A stretch of 64,000 bases of DNA. It comes from CAIMUS01 sp046347625. GTDB lineage: Bacteria > Pseudomonadota > Gammaproteobacteria > Competibacterales > Competibacteraceae. Under the pieces are notes generated by a model that saw nothing but the letters and a program-made list of their open reading frames with translations, did not search any database and was not told where the DNA came from. Of this stretch, positions 26,378-36,856 are shown one piece after another. A program made the position numbers and the translations under genes. Each line of letters starts with the position of its first letter. Position 1 is the stretch's first letter. The stretch covers positions 372,001 to 436,000 of the forward strand of contig JAXMFU010000004.1 in assembly GCA_046347625.1 (NCBI GenBank), read 5' to 3'.

Positions 26378-29300
26378 ATGGTGGACACCACCCCGCCGCA
26401 ACTGGGCGCCTTCCAGTATGTAGGAACGTCTTCGGAAGGCTCGCTGGATATCTTCGGTGACGACTTCACCAACGCCATCGTCGCCGACAAGGTCAGTGAC
26501 ACCAACGGTATCGCCCGCGTGGAAGCCGAGACGATTTATCTGGAGGGGGAGAAAACCGGTCAGGTGGCCGTTCGGGGTTCGGCCTATTACGACAGCACCC
26601 AGGGACAGATCAGCATCCTCAAACCGATGCATGACTGGTATCCGGTAAATCGCCAGCGTTATCGGCTGACCTTCACCGTCCATGACCCGGCGGGTAATCG
26701 CGCCACCGCCAGCCTGGAGCATCGCTACGGCAGCACCTGCGGCGACTTGCCGGAACCAGTCGCGGCCCACCGACCGGGATCGACCGCCCAATGCCTCGGT
26801 CAGGCTGTATTTGCCGGCTTCGAACCCTGGACCAACGGCGATGTGCTCTACGAAAACCCCGTCACCTCGGTCTGGCGACTACCCCGCCGCAACGGGTACA
26901 ACGAGAATCCTTACGGCATCGAGTTCACCCCGATCTATCAGGATGAGACCTACGTCTACATGACGGTGAAGAAACCCCTATTGCCGGCGCCCAACTCCAA
27001 TGACGGTAACTGGAGCACAAAGACCACCTGGGGTTGCAAAGCCTACAACGATTTCCAGGGCACGTTGGCCGATGGCATAGGCGCCACACCGAGACTGGTC
27101 AGCGGTGATATCGCCCTGGATGGGCAATGGATCGGTGGACGTTCCACGTGGAACCATAAAATTCATGCGCCAACCAACGTGACTCGACTGCGAGCCGAGG
27201 TGGAAGCGCGTCCATACATACAGGTCGTGACCGTGTGGTCCACACCAGGGAAACTCACCTGTCAGGTACCGGTCGGGGAAACACGGTGCGAGATCACCCT
27301 GAACTGGCAACCGCCGCCGGAGCGCGATTATCACGCCTGGCAGATTCGGCTGGACAATCTGACGGGCAACTTCTACGCCTATGCCGACTATTTCTATTTC
27401 TACTGGGATTATGTTGCCCCGTTGATCGATACGGTCACGATCGATCCAGCCGCCAAGACAGCAACGGTCGCCATCACCGATCCCCATACCACGACTGACT
27501 GGCGCAATCCCTGGTGGCAGCCGCAAACCGTGCAACTCGTTGCCGAGCCTCACAACGGCAACGCCGTGACCCTGAACCCCACGACTTCCCGCCATCCCAC
27601 GACAAATGCCTATAGCTACGATTTCAATCTGGGGCGACTGCCCGAAGGGGCCTATACCCTGACCGTGCGGGTGATCGATACCTTCGGCAACGAGCGTACT
27701 TTGGAGTGGGGCGACTACGGCAGCGACACTACCGGTCCGGCCATCACCCTGACGGTTGCGCCCGACGACCGACCGTTGCAGGGCGAGCTTGAAGTGGAAG
27801 TCCTGGAAGACATCCGTATTCGCCTGACCGACGCCGGTAACGCCAACCCGGTGATCACTGACATCACCCTCAGCGGTGGCCCACAACACGATACCGTCCA
27901 TTTGGCTTGGCGGCAGGAAGACGATGGCTGACGGTTGGAGTATCCCGTGATGTTCCCTTCCCTGGCAGTGGGCGATTACCAGTTGCGGATCAGCGCCCGT
28001 GACGCCAGCGGCAACGCCAGTGAAAAGACCGCCGCGTTCAGCTACCAGCCCCACCGGATCAATCCGATCGGCGGCAATACGCTGACAGTTCCTGTCGCCG
28101 AACAGGCGTTCTCGCGGCGCGAGGGTTTACCGGCGCTGGCCACCGAGTTGGTGGCCCTGCGCGATGGCGCTCTCCTTACCGGTGCCTACGACATCTATGG
28201 CACGATGGCGGCGGACGGTATTCCTGTAATCGTCAACGGTGTCCGGGTGGAACCCGGTCAAACCGTCAAAGTGGCTGACGGCTATGTGCTGGGCAACGGT
28301 CACGAACACCTTCGCCTGTCGCTGGCAGCACCGCAGCCCGGCCAAGGGCAACTACTGTTGACCCTGCCGGGTGCACCCCGCAGCCCGGTGGTGCAGGCCC
28401 GCATTAACGCCTGGCAGGCCGCCGCCAGACTCGATGCCGCCACCTTCGAGGTCGAACAGATCCTGGAACCGCTGGATATCAGCGCTACGGCGGAAGCCGG
28501 CGTACCCTGTCGGATCAGCAGTGATCGAAGTGTAGCGCAAGCCGCCGATGTGTTTACCGCACCGGTGTGCTATCTGGAGTGGACTGCATTACCGGATGAA
28601 GGCGTCGCCGTAGTCGGCGCCCCGCCCAAGATCACCGGTCAGGCAGTCAAATTGGGCGTGCAGCGTATCGCCTGGACCCTGCAGCTGTTCGATGCGGACG
28701 GCAGCGCGGTGGTGGTCGGCGGCGGCGAGCAGCGATTGACCGTGAAAGAACCGTTGCTGCAAGTTCAACCCGACCGGGACGTAGCCACGGTTTATCGGTT
28801 GGTGGAGCCGCTGTCATTCGGCATGACGGCGGATCGGTGTGATCTCTATACCGATGAACTGACGGCGCGCCGCCGCAGCACACCCCGACGGGCGGCCTGC
28901 CAACTATTATGGATGCAGGTACCCGCCGGGCTGACGCAGGACAAGACCGCTGTCCGACCGCTATTGGAGGGCTATCTGGATAGCGGCGGACCCAACACAC
29001 TGGCCTGGAAGATCGCCCTGTTCAGCCGCCAGGGTACCCGGCTGGAACTGACGCCACAGCAGTACACGCTGCGGGGAATCGATCCACCGGCGCCCACGGT
29101 GGAGATACTGCCCACCGAGAAGGTGGACGACACCCTGTATGCCGTGCCCCAACCCGGCGGTCGCCTCGGCATGGTGATGGCCAGCGCTCCGCGGGGTGGT
29201 TTGCTTCTGACCATCGAAACCGCCGGCCAGTTGCCGCAAACTCAACGCTATGAGCCGTCGAGTGATGGGGTCGAGACCCGCCTGTCCAGCACCATCGACC

Positions 29301-30473
29301 TGCCCAGCGGCCCGCTCTGGTCCAGGACAGCCGTCAAGGTGAAAGCCGCTTATGCCCGCCTGGAATCGATCAGCCGCTCGGTCGGCGTAGACGCGCTGTA
29401 CGTGCCGCCCAAAAATGTACAGGCGACACTGGCGGCGCCGGTCGAAATCCTCGATCTCAATCCGCTGTCCATGAAACTGGCAGTCGGTCTGCCGGAGGGT
29501 AAGACCCTGCGCTATGATCCGGCCTTGGTGGGTCTCTGGAAAGGCGGCGTGAACCACAAGGATCGGGCCAGGGGCGAGCTGACACCTTTAACACCGGCGG
29601 TGACCCTGACCAGCGGAGTGAAGACCTTCGACGTCGCCATCGGTGGCAAGGACAATCTGGTGTTGTACGGGACGGTGACCACGACCTCGCCGGATGGTCG
29701 GTATCAGCGCACGCTCACCACCTTGCCAACCTACGTCTCGGTACTGCGCGGTGCCGCGCCGAGTGAAGTTCACGGGCAAGCTGGACGAACCTGCCTACAC
29801 CTGGTCGCTGCCACCCCAGGCGACCGTCGTCAAACAGGAGAACAGCCAAGTGACGCTGCAATTCGCGACGGCGGGTGATTACCCCATCGACGCCGCCGTG
29901 AACGATCGGTGCGGCCATCACACGCCGCTGTCAGCCAGCGTCACCGTGCTGCCTGCCACTCCCTATACGTTGACGCTCGAGCTGCGCCCCTCCAATAAAT
30001 GGAACCGGGCGCCGCTGGATGGCACGGTGTATGTCTACGATCAGGGTGGCCACCCGAACGACCGTCCCGCGCTGTATCGCTACTTCATGGACGGCAGCCT
30101 GCTGGAGGAAACACCGCTCGACAGCAGCCGCTTTCAGGGACTGAAAGCGGGGTTGCATCGTCTCCGCGTGGAAATGGAATCGCTGTTCGGCGCCAGCACC
30201 AGCCAATCCCTGGAACTCACGGTCGCCGACAACCAGCCGCCGCTATGCCAACTCGACGTGGACCCGCGTTCCAGCTATTACCGGTTGAAGGCCGACTGCT
30301 CGGACAGCGATGGGATGGTTGCCGGCTATCTCTGGCAGGTGGACGGCCAGCGGGTCAGCGTGACCGGCAATCTGTTGACCCTCAACCGGACGGGGAAGCC
30401 GCTGACCGTGCAACTGACAGCGACTGATGATGCGGGTGGGCAGGCGGCGCTGACGCAGAATCTACTGCCGTGA
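26378..30473 (+). pseudogene. Large secreted Ig-like repeat protein, broken
   Basis: About 1365 codons in total. The first stretch (26378-27931) and the second (27935-29878) are in the same frame, separated by a TGA at 27929-27931 where the context (DDG-stop-RLEYP) suggests a former Trp. The third (to 30473) is joined by a frameshift near 29757-29765. Repeated 'DTTPPQLGAF', 'DPAGNRATAS', 'DASGNASEK' and 'DDAGGQAALTQ' patterns are typical of tandem Ig-like domains. No signal peptide is seen at the 5' end, which is probably also truncated (open frame begins just after a TAA at 26345). Large Ig-like proteins of this kind occur in SXT/IncC-type elements. Exact family not certain. Confidence 0.65.
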
Positions 30474-30531
30474 GAAGATATCCCGCTGGGAGTGAGTCGG
30501 AACCGACATTCCGCACCCCTCTTACCGTAGT

Positions 30532-30886
30532 TCACGAATATAGCTGCTGGTAAGGCTGGCCGAGTAAGTTGATCACCAATTGATGGCGAGCCGTCAGGTT
30601 CAGGACCATGGCGGCCTGGCCCTCAATGAGCAGCACGTGAATGCCAGCAAAGCATCGGAAAATCCACCGGGTGGTCGGGGTAGTTATCCCTTTTCCGCGC
30701 TGATCGGGGAAGGTCTGTTGCTGCTCGGCTAGGGCGGTACGCAGGCGGTACTCCAACGCGGCATAGACTAACAGGCACAGGGCCATGACCATCAGTAAGG
30801 CCATCAGGCGTTGGGGGGACTTGAGGTAAAACTGAGTCGCTTGAAACTGCGGATCTTTCAGGAAGCGGAATCCCCGTTCAGCCTGC
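30532..30886 (-). mobile_element. C-terminal fragment of an IS1634-like transposase
   Basis: The minus-strand reading 'AERGFRFLKDPQFQATQFYL' continuing 'LMALLMVMALCLLVYAALEY' is the typical C-terminal part of the IS1634-type (COG5421-like) transposase group. Only ~115 residues remain; the catalytic part is gone. The 5' side joins directly to a truncated Rpn-family gene at about 30886. Confidence 0.65.
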
Positions 30887-31193
30887 TATGCTCCAGCAGG
30901 AAGTAGACGAATCCCGGCCTGCCATCCTTGAATTTTAGCCGATACAGCAGATCCGAATAATGCTGGCGCAGACGCCTGTCCACGGACGAGTCTTTGGTCA
31001 GTTCCAGGGAATCCAGGTCCAGCAACGCCACGATCTCCTGGGGCAGGTAGTGGCGCAGGAAATCCTGGCCGATGGCCTCGCGGGACCAGATTTCCTGGAA
31101 AAACCGGTCATGAGGGTGGCTGAGTTCTGAAGGCATCGTAACGGTGCCGGCTTGGAAGCAGTCTGAAGCGTAACAGAATGGTGAAGAGGGCAT
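30887..31193 (-). pseudogene. Rpn-family (PD-(D/E)XK) nuclease, C-terminally truncated
   Basis: The reading 'HPHDRFFQEIWSREAIGQDF' and 'VDRRLRQHYSDLLYRLKF' followed by 'GFVYFLLEHS' is the N-terminal half of Rpn/YhgA-type recombination-promoting nucleases. The frame then runs into the transposase fragment (RLNGDSAS-stop). The start is either 31193 or the internal ATG at 31136. Inactive as it stands. The insertion sits just upstream of traL. Confidence 0.65.
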
Positions 31194-31286
31194 AACTCCC
31201 CCCGCCAGCCCGCCTCATTTTCCTCCCAATAATAACCCACCCGGAAAGACAATGAAGGGAACCCAGCAACCCGCGATGTACTTTCC

Positions 31287-31568
31287 GTGGAACCTATCGA
31301 ACTTCCCAACGGCATTCATGACCCTCACCGGATTCTGCTCTGGCGGGCGGATGATCTGGTGGTCTTTATCGGTGTGCTGACCCTCGGGGTCATGGCCGAG
31401 CAACTCAGTCTGTGCGCCGTCGTCGCCCTGATCACCACCCGCCTGTTCCGGCGGTTCCGGGACAGCCATCCGGACGGGTTTCTGTACCACTGGGGTTACT
31501 GGCATGGTCTGTCGCCACCCCAGGGATACAGTCTGCTCAATCCCTTCAAACGGCGCTTCCTGCCGTGA
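31287..31568 (+). CDS. traL: TraL, F-type conjugation membrane protein
   Basis: 93 residues from a GTG start. Begins 'MEPIELPNGIHDPHRILLWR' and has a hydrophobic hairpin (about 22-55) and a conserved C-terminus 'YSLLNPFKRRFLP'. This is the standard size and pattern for TraL of the F/SXT pilus system. Its stop overlaps the GTG start of traE. First gene of the remaining traL-E-K-B operon. Confidence 0.85.
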   Translation: MEPIELPNGIHDPHRILLWRADDLVVFIGVLTLGVMAEQLSLCAVVALITTRLFRRFRDSHPDGFLYHWGYWHGLSPPQGYSLLNPFKRRFLP

Positions 31569-32167
31569 GCGTGCAGGCGTTTCTCACGACCTGGCAGGGT
31601 CTCCAGGCGGAAAACCGCTGGAGCCGACTCATCATTCTGGTGCTGGCGGTGGCGAATCTGATCGGCTGGCTGGCTGCGGTGCAGGAGGATAGCGTCGTCG
31701 TCCTGGTGCCGCCCGAGTTGAACCAGCCGATCAAAGTCGCCAGGCAGCAGGCCGATGCCGATTTCAAGCGCACCTGGGGTCTGTTCGTCGCCACCCTGCT
31801 CGGTAATGTCACGCCGGGTAACGCCGATCTGATTGTGCCGGGCCTGGAACCCCTGCTGGCGCCGAGCATCGCGCCCAAGGTCAAGCTGGCCATTGCCGAG
31901 CAACTGAGCGCCTTGCGGCAGGAGGAGGTCAGCCTGTCTTTCTCATCCAAGGCGGCCATCTACGAGGTCAGCAGCGGCAAGACCTTTATCACCGGCACGC
32001 TGCAAACCACCGGCCTCAGCGGCGCGCCCCAGCGCAGCGAGCGGACTTACGAAATGGAATTCCAGGTCGTCAACTACCGGCCGCAACTGACCTTTATCGA
32101 CGCCTATACAGGACCTCCCCGTCAACCCAATGAACGAGTCAAACCGAATGAACCGAATTCGAAGTGA
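31565..32167 (+). CDS. traE: TraE, F-type conjugation inner-membrane protein (VirB8-like)
   Basis: 200 residues if started at GTG 31565 (overlapping traL as GTGA); the longer frame upstream only shadows traL. A single N-terminal membrane segment ('RLIILVLAVANLIGWLAAV') is followed by a periplasmic VirB8/TraE fold ('TWGLFVATLLGNVTPGNADL', 'YEMEFQVVNYRPQLTFIDAY'). It bridges the inner membrane and the core complex. Full length, apparently intact. Confidence 0.88.
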   Translation: MSVQAFLTTWQGLQAENRWSRLIILVLAVANLIGWLAAVQEDSVVVLVPPELNQPIKVARQQADADFKRTWGLFVATLLGNVTPGNADLIVPGLEPLLAPSIAPKVKLAIAEQLSALRQEEVSLSFSSKAAIYEVSSGKTFITGTLQTTGLSGAPQRSERTYEMEFQVVNYRPQLTFIDAYTGPPRQPNERVKPNEPNSK

Positions 32168-32993
32168 GTTGGCGTGGACCGGGCTGCTACTGGCCGGCTG
32201 GCTGGCTGTTCTGGCAGCCGCCCCGGCGCAAGCCGAAGCACCGTCACCACCGACCCGGGAAAGCGTATGCAACGGTGACCTCAGCGCCACCACCCTCAAG
32301 ATGCGGCCAGGCATCAATCAACTCATCCCTGTTGCCTTGGGGCACCTCAACCGCCTGATCACACCGTTCGACCAACCCCGGGTCACGACCGTGGATGACA
32401 AGTCCACCACACAGGTGAACGGGCGAGTGGTGTACGTCGCCACCTCCACCGAAACTCCGGTCAGCCTGTTCATCTCGCCGGAAGGCAGCGAAGAGGTCGC
32501 TTTGTCGCTGGCCCTGGTGCCATGCCGGATCGCGCCGCGCGAACTGACCCTGACGCTGGAGGGTACTCCCTTGGCCGGGGTGAAGCCGGTGGAGAAAGGT
32601 GGGCAGGCGCCGTCGAACTACCCCTACGTGGACAGCCTGGTGGATGTATTCCGCGAACTGGCGCAGAACCGGGTGCCGGCAGGCTACAACCTGCGCGCCA
32701 TTGCCAAAACGGATCCAGCGATGGAGTGCCTGCTGGACGGCATCAGCCTTCAGCCCGGCCAGGTGGTGGAGGGACAGCCGTTCATCATCTTGATCGGGGT
32801 CGCCCGCAATGCGTCAGGCGGACCGGTGGAACTCAACGAGGCCGCCTGCATGCAGCCCACGGTGGCGGCAGTGGCGGCGTGGCCGCAGGTGGCGCTGGCC
32901 GCCGGCGAGACCACGGAACTGTACATTGCCTACCGGCGGGAGGCGGTGGCAACCACCCAGGGCGCCTCGCGTCCGTCGCTGCTCAGGAAGTGA
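32130..32993 (+). CDS. traK: TraK, secretin-like outer-membrane core protein
   Basis: 287 residues with a signal peptide (a second Met, 32148, also gives a good signal: 'MNRIRSELAWTGLLLAGWLA'). The mature part has the VirB9/TraK-type beta-rich pattern ('TTVDDKSTTQVNGRVVYVAT', 'VSLFISPEGSEEVALSLALV'). Overlaps traE by 38 bases in another frame. It forms the outer ring of the F-type transfer channel with TraB and TraV. Confidence 0.85.
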   Translation: MNESNRMNRIRSELAWTGLLLAGWLAVLAAAPAQAEAPSPPTRESVCNGDLSATTLKMRPGINQLIPVALGHLNRLITPFDQPRVTTVDDKSTTQVNGRVVYVATSTETPVSLFISPEGSEEVALSLALVPCRIAPRELTLTLEGTPLAGVKPVEKGGQAPSNYPYVDSLVDVFRELAQNRVPAGYNLRAIAKTDPAMECLLDGISLQPGQVVEGQPFIILIGVARNASGGPVELNEAACMQPTVAAVAAWPQVALAAGETTELYIAYRREAVATTQGASRPSLLRK

Positions 32994-32996
32994 AGT

Positions 32997-33098
32997 ATGG
33001 CGTTGGCCGCGTGGGATCGGTTGGACCCCAAGTGGAAACGGTATCTCGCCATCGGTGGCGCGGTTGCACTGCTGGTCGTGAATGACTCCATGGATTGA
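32997..33098 (+). pseudogene. traB: TraB 5' stub (first ~30 codons only)
   Basis: Starts three bases after the traK stop with ribosome site AGGAAG. The reading MALAAWDRLDPKWKRYLAIG and the following hydrophobic GGAVALLVV match the N-terminus of TraB (VirB10-like), where the cytoplasmic tail and membrane segment lie. It stops at 33098 close to the IscB-type remnant that starts near 33168. The rest of traB (normally 400+ residues) is absent. Confidence 0.7.
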
Positions 33099-33167
33099 GG
33101 AAGACCCCGCCAGCCGAAGAAGGCGCTGCATTGGGTAAAGCGAGCGCCAGACGCCCCGTCTGCGCAC

Positions 33168-33372
33168 CTGTACCAGAGCACGCCGTCCAGCGGTTTTTGA
33201 TGATTTTGTCCCTGGTGATTTTCGCTTTCAGGCGTAGGCATAGCCATCACCTCGTTTTAGCAGCGTGAACTTCACCCCGTGGCGGGTGATTTTGTTCAAA
33301 TCCAAGCGGCCATCGGCGCGAATACCCGTGATACGACCCGTATGCACCCCGGCATAGTTACCCTTGGGTACG
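33168..33372 (-). mobile_element. IscB element right-end remnant, second copy
   Basis: From 33171 the sequence matches 19246 onward (TAC[C/T]AGAG...), including the last codons GDGYAYA-stop and upstream codons corresponding to VPKGNYAGVHTGR and LDLNKITR. About 200 bases are shared with roughly 80 percent identity by eye. Everything 5' of that part of iscB is missing, replaced by a traN fragment in opposite orientation. Confidence 0.8.
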
Positions 33373-33373
33373 T

Positions 33374-33541
33374 ACGACCGCCTGCCAGATTTTTACCGGC
33401 GAGGCGATGGAATGCGAGAAAGCGGTCGGCGGTATCGTCAACTGCTGCGAGGGGCCGAGCGGCGTATCGCTGGCCGATTACATCACCCTGGTGATGGCGA
33501 TGATCAAGCTGGATGGCGCCATCACCTCCTGGTTCGCTCCA
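33374..33541 (+). pseudogene. traN: traN internal fragment (second copy)
   Basis: Reads TACQIFTGEAMECEKAVGG and then 'VNCCEGPSGVSLADYITLVM', closely matching the traN segment at about 39655-39815 ('TCQIFKGEAMECKKAVGGQV'). Only ~55 codons remain, bounded by the IscB remnant on the left and the next cargo on the right. It shows that a second, divergent traN once lay here or that a segment was duplicated. Confidence 0.75.
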
Positions 33542-33569
33542 ACCGGGTTACGCCGGCTGCACACAGAGT

Positions 33570-34526
33570 TCACACCGGGCGGGTAACCTCCGAGACACTG
33601 TGCAGGTATCTGATGCGTTCGTCGAGACGATTCCTCTTTCTTTCCAACTGGGCCGCCAGGTATTGGTCGCCCTTGCATAGTTGTGGCTCCGATGCCTTGT
33701 CCAGAAAGCCCTTGATCTCTTCCTCGAATATCCGAAGTGCCTTGGCGGGGTCGTCGTTCCAATCAGCCTCGAGGCGCCGCTCCATGTGGCCGATCTTCTG
33801 CCAATGACGGGCCACTTCTCTGATCTTCGAACAGTTGCTTCCTTTCACAAGCGAAACGAACTCATAAGTACTTAGTTTGAAGATGCTATCAGGCTGATCC
33901 GGGAAAAAGTGCTGTCCTAACGCGATTATCTTCTGAGCCAGCACCCGCTGGATCCGAACGATGAGGTGGTGGCCATCTTCACGGAGCGTCGTCTCCAGGC
34001 GGGAGGCCAGGAGTGTGTCACGCAGGGTTGGAAAGGGCTGTAACGCTTGCCAATCCTTTTCCTCCAGTTCAATCTCCTTGGCGATATCCCCTAACAGCCG
34101 GCTGATGACCTCGGATAGGTCATCGCTCGTGGTTACCCTTGCCCGGCTGGAGATCGGCATGTGCAGCAACGGGTCGTTCTGTTCGATTTGATTCGGGACC
34201 AGCTTAAGGTAGGCGAAGGTGCTTGGCGTGGATGCGGAGTAATGCTTCTCAAGGTAATCCCTGAACAATCGCCGCCGCAGCTTTTCCTGTAACAAGGTGC
34301 CGCCAGCCAGGAACTGGCCTATCCCCTTCAGGTAGTGCTCCGTGTCCGACAGAACGGAGATGTCCTCGTCCCCTGCCTTGTAACGGCGAGAGAGCTTCTC
34401 GATCTCTTCCGCGATGGAAGGTTCTTTCGTGCGCAGGATACTCAGGGTCTCTTCGGACGTCTTGTCCGGCGCAAAAGCAATGCTGGCGAGATTATTTGTG
34501 GACCGCCGCAGCTTCTCGACGATCAC
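33570..34526 (-). CDS. Unknown cargo protein, 318 aa, partner of the double-Nudix protein
   Basis: Not recognised. Mostly helical and charged, with a likely coiled-coil near the N-terminus ('PSIAEEIEKLSRRYKAG') and the C-terminus ('AAQLERKRNRLDERIRYL'). The listed start is GTG 34526, but the frame continues upstream about 90 bases with coding-like sequence (PIPKWYEHRRRQDISREKD) and no usual start codon. It follows the Nudix-like gene on the same strand, so the two probably form one operon. No catalytic motif seen. Confidence 0.55.
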   Translation of the reverse strand: MIVEKLRRSTNNLASIAFAPDKTSEETLSILRTKEPSIAEEIEKLSRRYKAGDEDISVLSDTEHYLKGIGQFLAGGTLLQEKLRRRLFRDYLEKHYSASTPSTFAYLKLVPNQIEQNDPLLHMPISSRARVTTSDDLSEVISRLLGDIAKEIELEEKDWQALQPFPTLRDTLLASRLETTLREDGHHLIVRIQRVLAQKIIALGQHFFPDQPDSIFKLSTYEFVSLVKGSNCSKIREVARHWQKIGHMERRLEADWNDDPAKALRIFEEEIKGFLDKASEPQLCKGDQYLAAQLERKRNRLDERIRYLHSVSEVTRPV

Positions 34527-34652
34527 ATGGATTGCCGCATCTTTCTCTCGTGAGATATCCTGCCGCCGTCGGTGCTCATACCATTTCGGTATTGGATAAA
34601 TTTATAAAAATATTTATAAAATAAACGCTTAAAGGGGCGAAAGAGCCGAAAC

Positions 34653-36856
34653 CTACAAAGAAATGGTATCAGTGTCTTTACGCGCGACGGTGTCCCGCAA
34701 CAGCTCGTGGGAACCGGAATCCACGTACTTCAGCTGATGCCGCAGCCAGCGCTCGTTTACCAGCGCGTTCAGCCAGTAGGCGAAGTGCATCCACGAGAGG
34801 ATGCGGACGTAATGGTCCACCACCTCCTCGACATTGCTGGCGTCAATTGACGGCAAGTTATTGAAGTACTTTTCAGCGGCATCGAAGGCGTCGCTGCGCG
34901 CATCGTAGAGGTCCAGCGCGTCCTTGATGCTCGCGTTATCGAGACCGACGAGGAAATGGTAAATGTTCCGATCGTCGCAGGCAGGTACGAGGTGGAACAG
35001 CTTCCGGTTCCGGATATAGCGAAGCTGGGGAACCAGTTTCCATGGCGCGCGGGAGTCGTATTTCTCGTTAAGGTAATCGGTCAGGCAATCCCAGGCTCGG
35101 TAGTAGCAATCGAGCTGGAAGCGCGGCAGCCTGAAGGAGCGGTATCGCCAGTGCCCATCGAACCGTTCATGGAATATCTCGGGGCGACTGTCTTTCTTCT
35201 CTTGCCACCGCCGCGCGATCTCGTGGCGTCCGAGTTTCTCCTCGGTTTCGCGAATCTTCTCCTCATCGTCAAGCCAGAGGTCGATAGCGACCTCCTTGTT
35301 TCGTCTCCCGGCCAGTGGCAGCTTGCGGAGACCGTCAACTTGCCCGGAAAAAGGCGCTTGTACAACCCGCGGCGTTGGAGGAGCACCTCCTGGCAATCTC
35401 GATCTCCCAGCACCAGTAGCACCTGGAGGACATTGCGCGACTGGCCCTCTAGGAATAGGTGCCTGTGTGCCTTCATGACCTTTCGATAGACGCCAATCCG
35501 AAAGAGCGTGCGCAGCAGGCCGTTTCCGGGATGGGTGCCATGCATCAGGAGGGATCGGACCAGTGCGTCCGCACGGTCTACGAAGATTGCTGCGGCCTGG
35601 TAGCGTTCTCTGGAAAAGTAGCCACGTATTCTGGACATCATCCCGTGAAGTTCGGCCCTGCGATCGATGATGGAGCAGATGTTGTCCATCTGGTCGCGGT
35701 CATGCACAAGGGGAAGGAGCAGGTCTGAACTGAAGCCCACGAACGTATCGAGGCGCTCAACGTCCGCGAAGACCTCATCGATCCTCAATCCTCTGCCAGT
35801 GAGATCCTCAAGACGTACGAAGTGAATCCCCTGGCTCTCATAGTAGCCCGGCTTTGCGCGCTCGTTGTCCGCCAGCCAATTATCAAACCGCCACTCCTCC
35901 ATGTCCTTCTTCGTCCACTCAAGCTTTTTCTTCTGCTCGCGAATGCGCTCCTGCTCCTTCTTGGTAGCGAAGTAGACGTACAAAGCCCGATACTCACGAT
36001 TTTTCTGTCCATTCCAACGCCAGTTCCCCGGAGGAACGGCAGCCACGAGCAACCCTTCCATCCGGTAGCCCGGGCGCATACCCAGCTCCTCCGGAAGCTC
36101 CTGATGCAGGATCGCGTCGATGAAGCCCGACCCGGCGTGGAGGTGCCCGCCGACAATTGACAGGGTCGAGTCCTCCACTAAGCGGTGGGCGGCTCGGTGC
36201 AGAAGGACCACTTGCCTGTCGGGTAGGATTACGATAGCGTTCGTGGTCTGGTGGCGGAACTCGAGGTGATGGACGAGATTGGAATCGATAAAGGCAGCAG
36301 CCTTCCCCGCTCCATGATCCTCCAGGAAAATGGGGATTTTTTGCTCGGAGAATGTGCCTCCACGGCGGTGCCATTGCACCATCAGCAAGCTGATGCACTC
36401 CTTGGCGTGCTGCACATTCAGGAAAAGCCTCTCGCGCCTCTCGTTTTCGACGTGGTCCAGGAACAAGGGTGCAAAGTGCCTGAGAGCACCGATCTCGTGG
36501 ATCAGTGAAGCCGCGATCTGATCATCCGACAGGTATTCGGCGTACTGGTCCGATAGGATGATCCACTCGCAGCCGTCGCGCTCCACGCTCGTTGCCAGGA
36601 AGCTTGGGAATGGTCCGAAGACCACCCGCTTTTGCTCGACCGTCTCCTCGAGGTGCCGCGCGAGCGGAACGAAGCCGAAGTCTTCCAAGAATGACCGGGC
36701 CAGTTGGAATGCCGACCCGTCGGGCTTCAGCGCGCGGCAACGCGAAAGGTTGTACGAGAAAATCTCCACCTCAATGTCGCGCCGGGATGGCATGTCACGG
36801 CCTGGGAGTGGCCGGGCCGGATCCAGATGGTAAGGAGTGTGCTGCATTGTTCGCAT
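34653..36856 (-). pseudogene. Large protein with two Nudix-like domains, frameshifted
   Basis: The 5' frame (36856 to about 35295) and the 3' frame (about 35295 to 34653) join into ~733 residues. The first domain has a degenerate Nudix box ('SIVGGHLHAGSGFIDAILHQ' followed by ELPEELGM). The second resembles IPP-isomerase-type Nudix proteins ('EVLLQRRGLYKRLFPGKLTV', then after the shift 'KEVAIDLWLDDEEKI'), with the usual acidic residues partly replaced. One missing base near 35295-35299 explains the shift. The N-terminal ~200 residues and C-terminal ~150 are unassigned. Possible nucleotide-metabolite enzyme of a defence cargo; inference only. Confidence 0.55.

Noticed and set aside
26978..28054. 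Long minus-strand frame opposite the Ig-like gene
   Set aside because: High-GC antisense frame; the plus strand carries recognisable Ig-like repeats through the whole interval.
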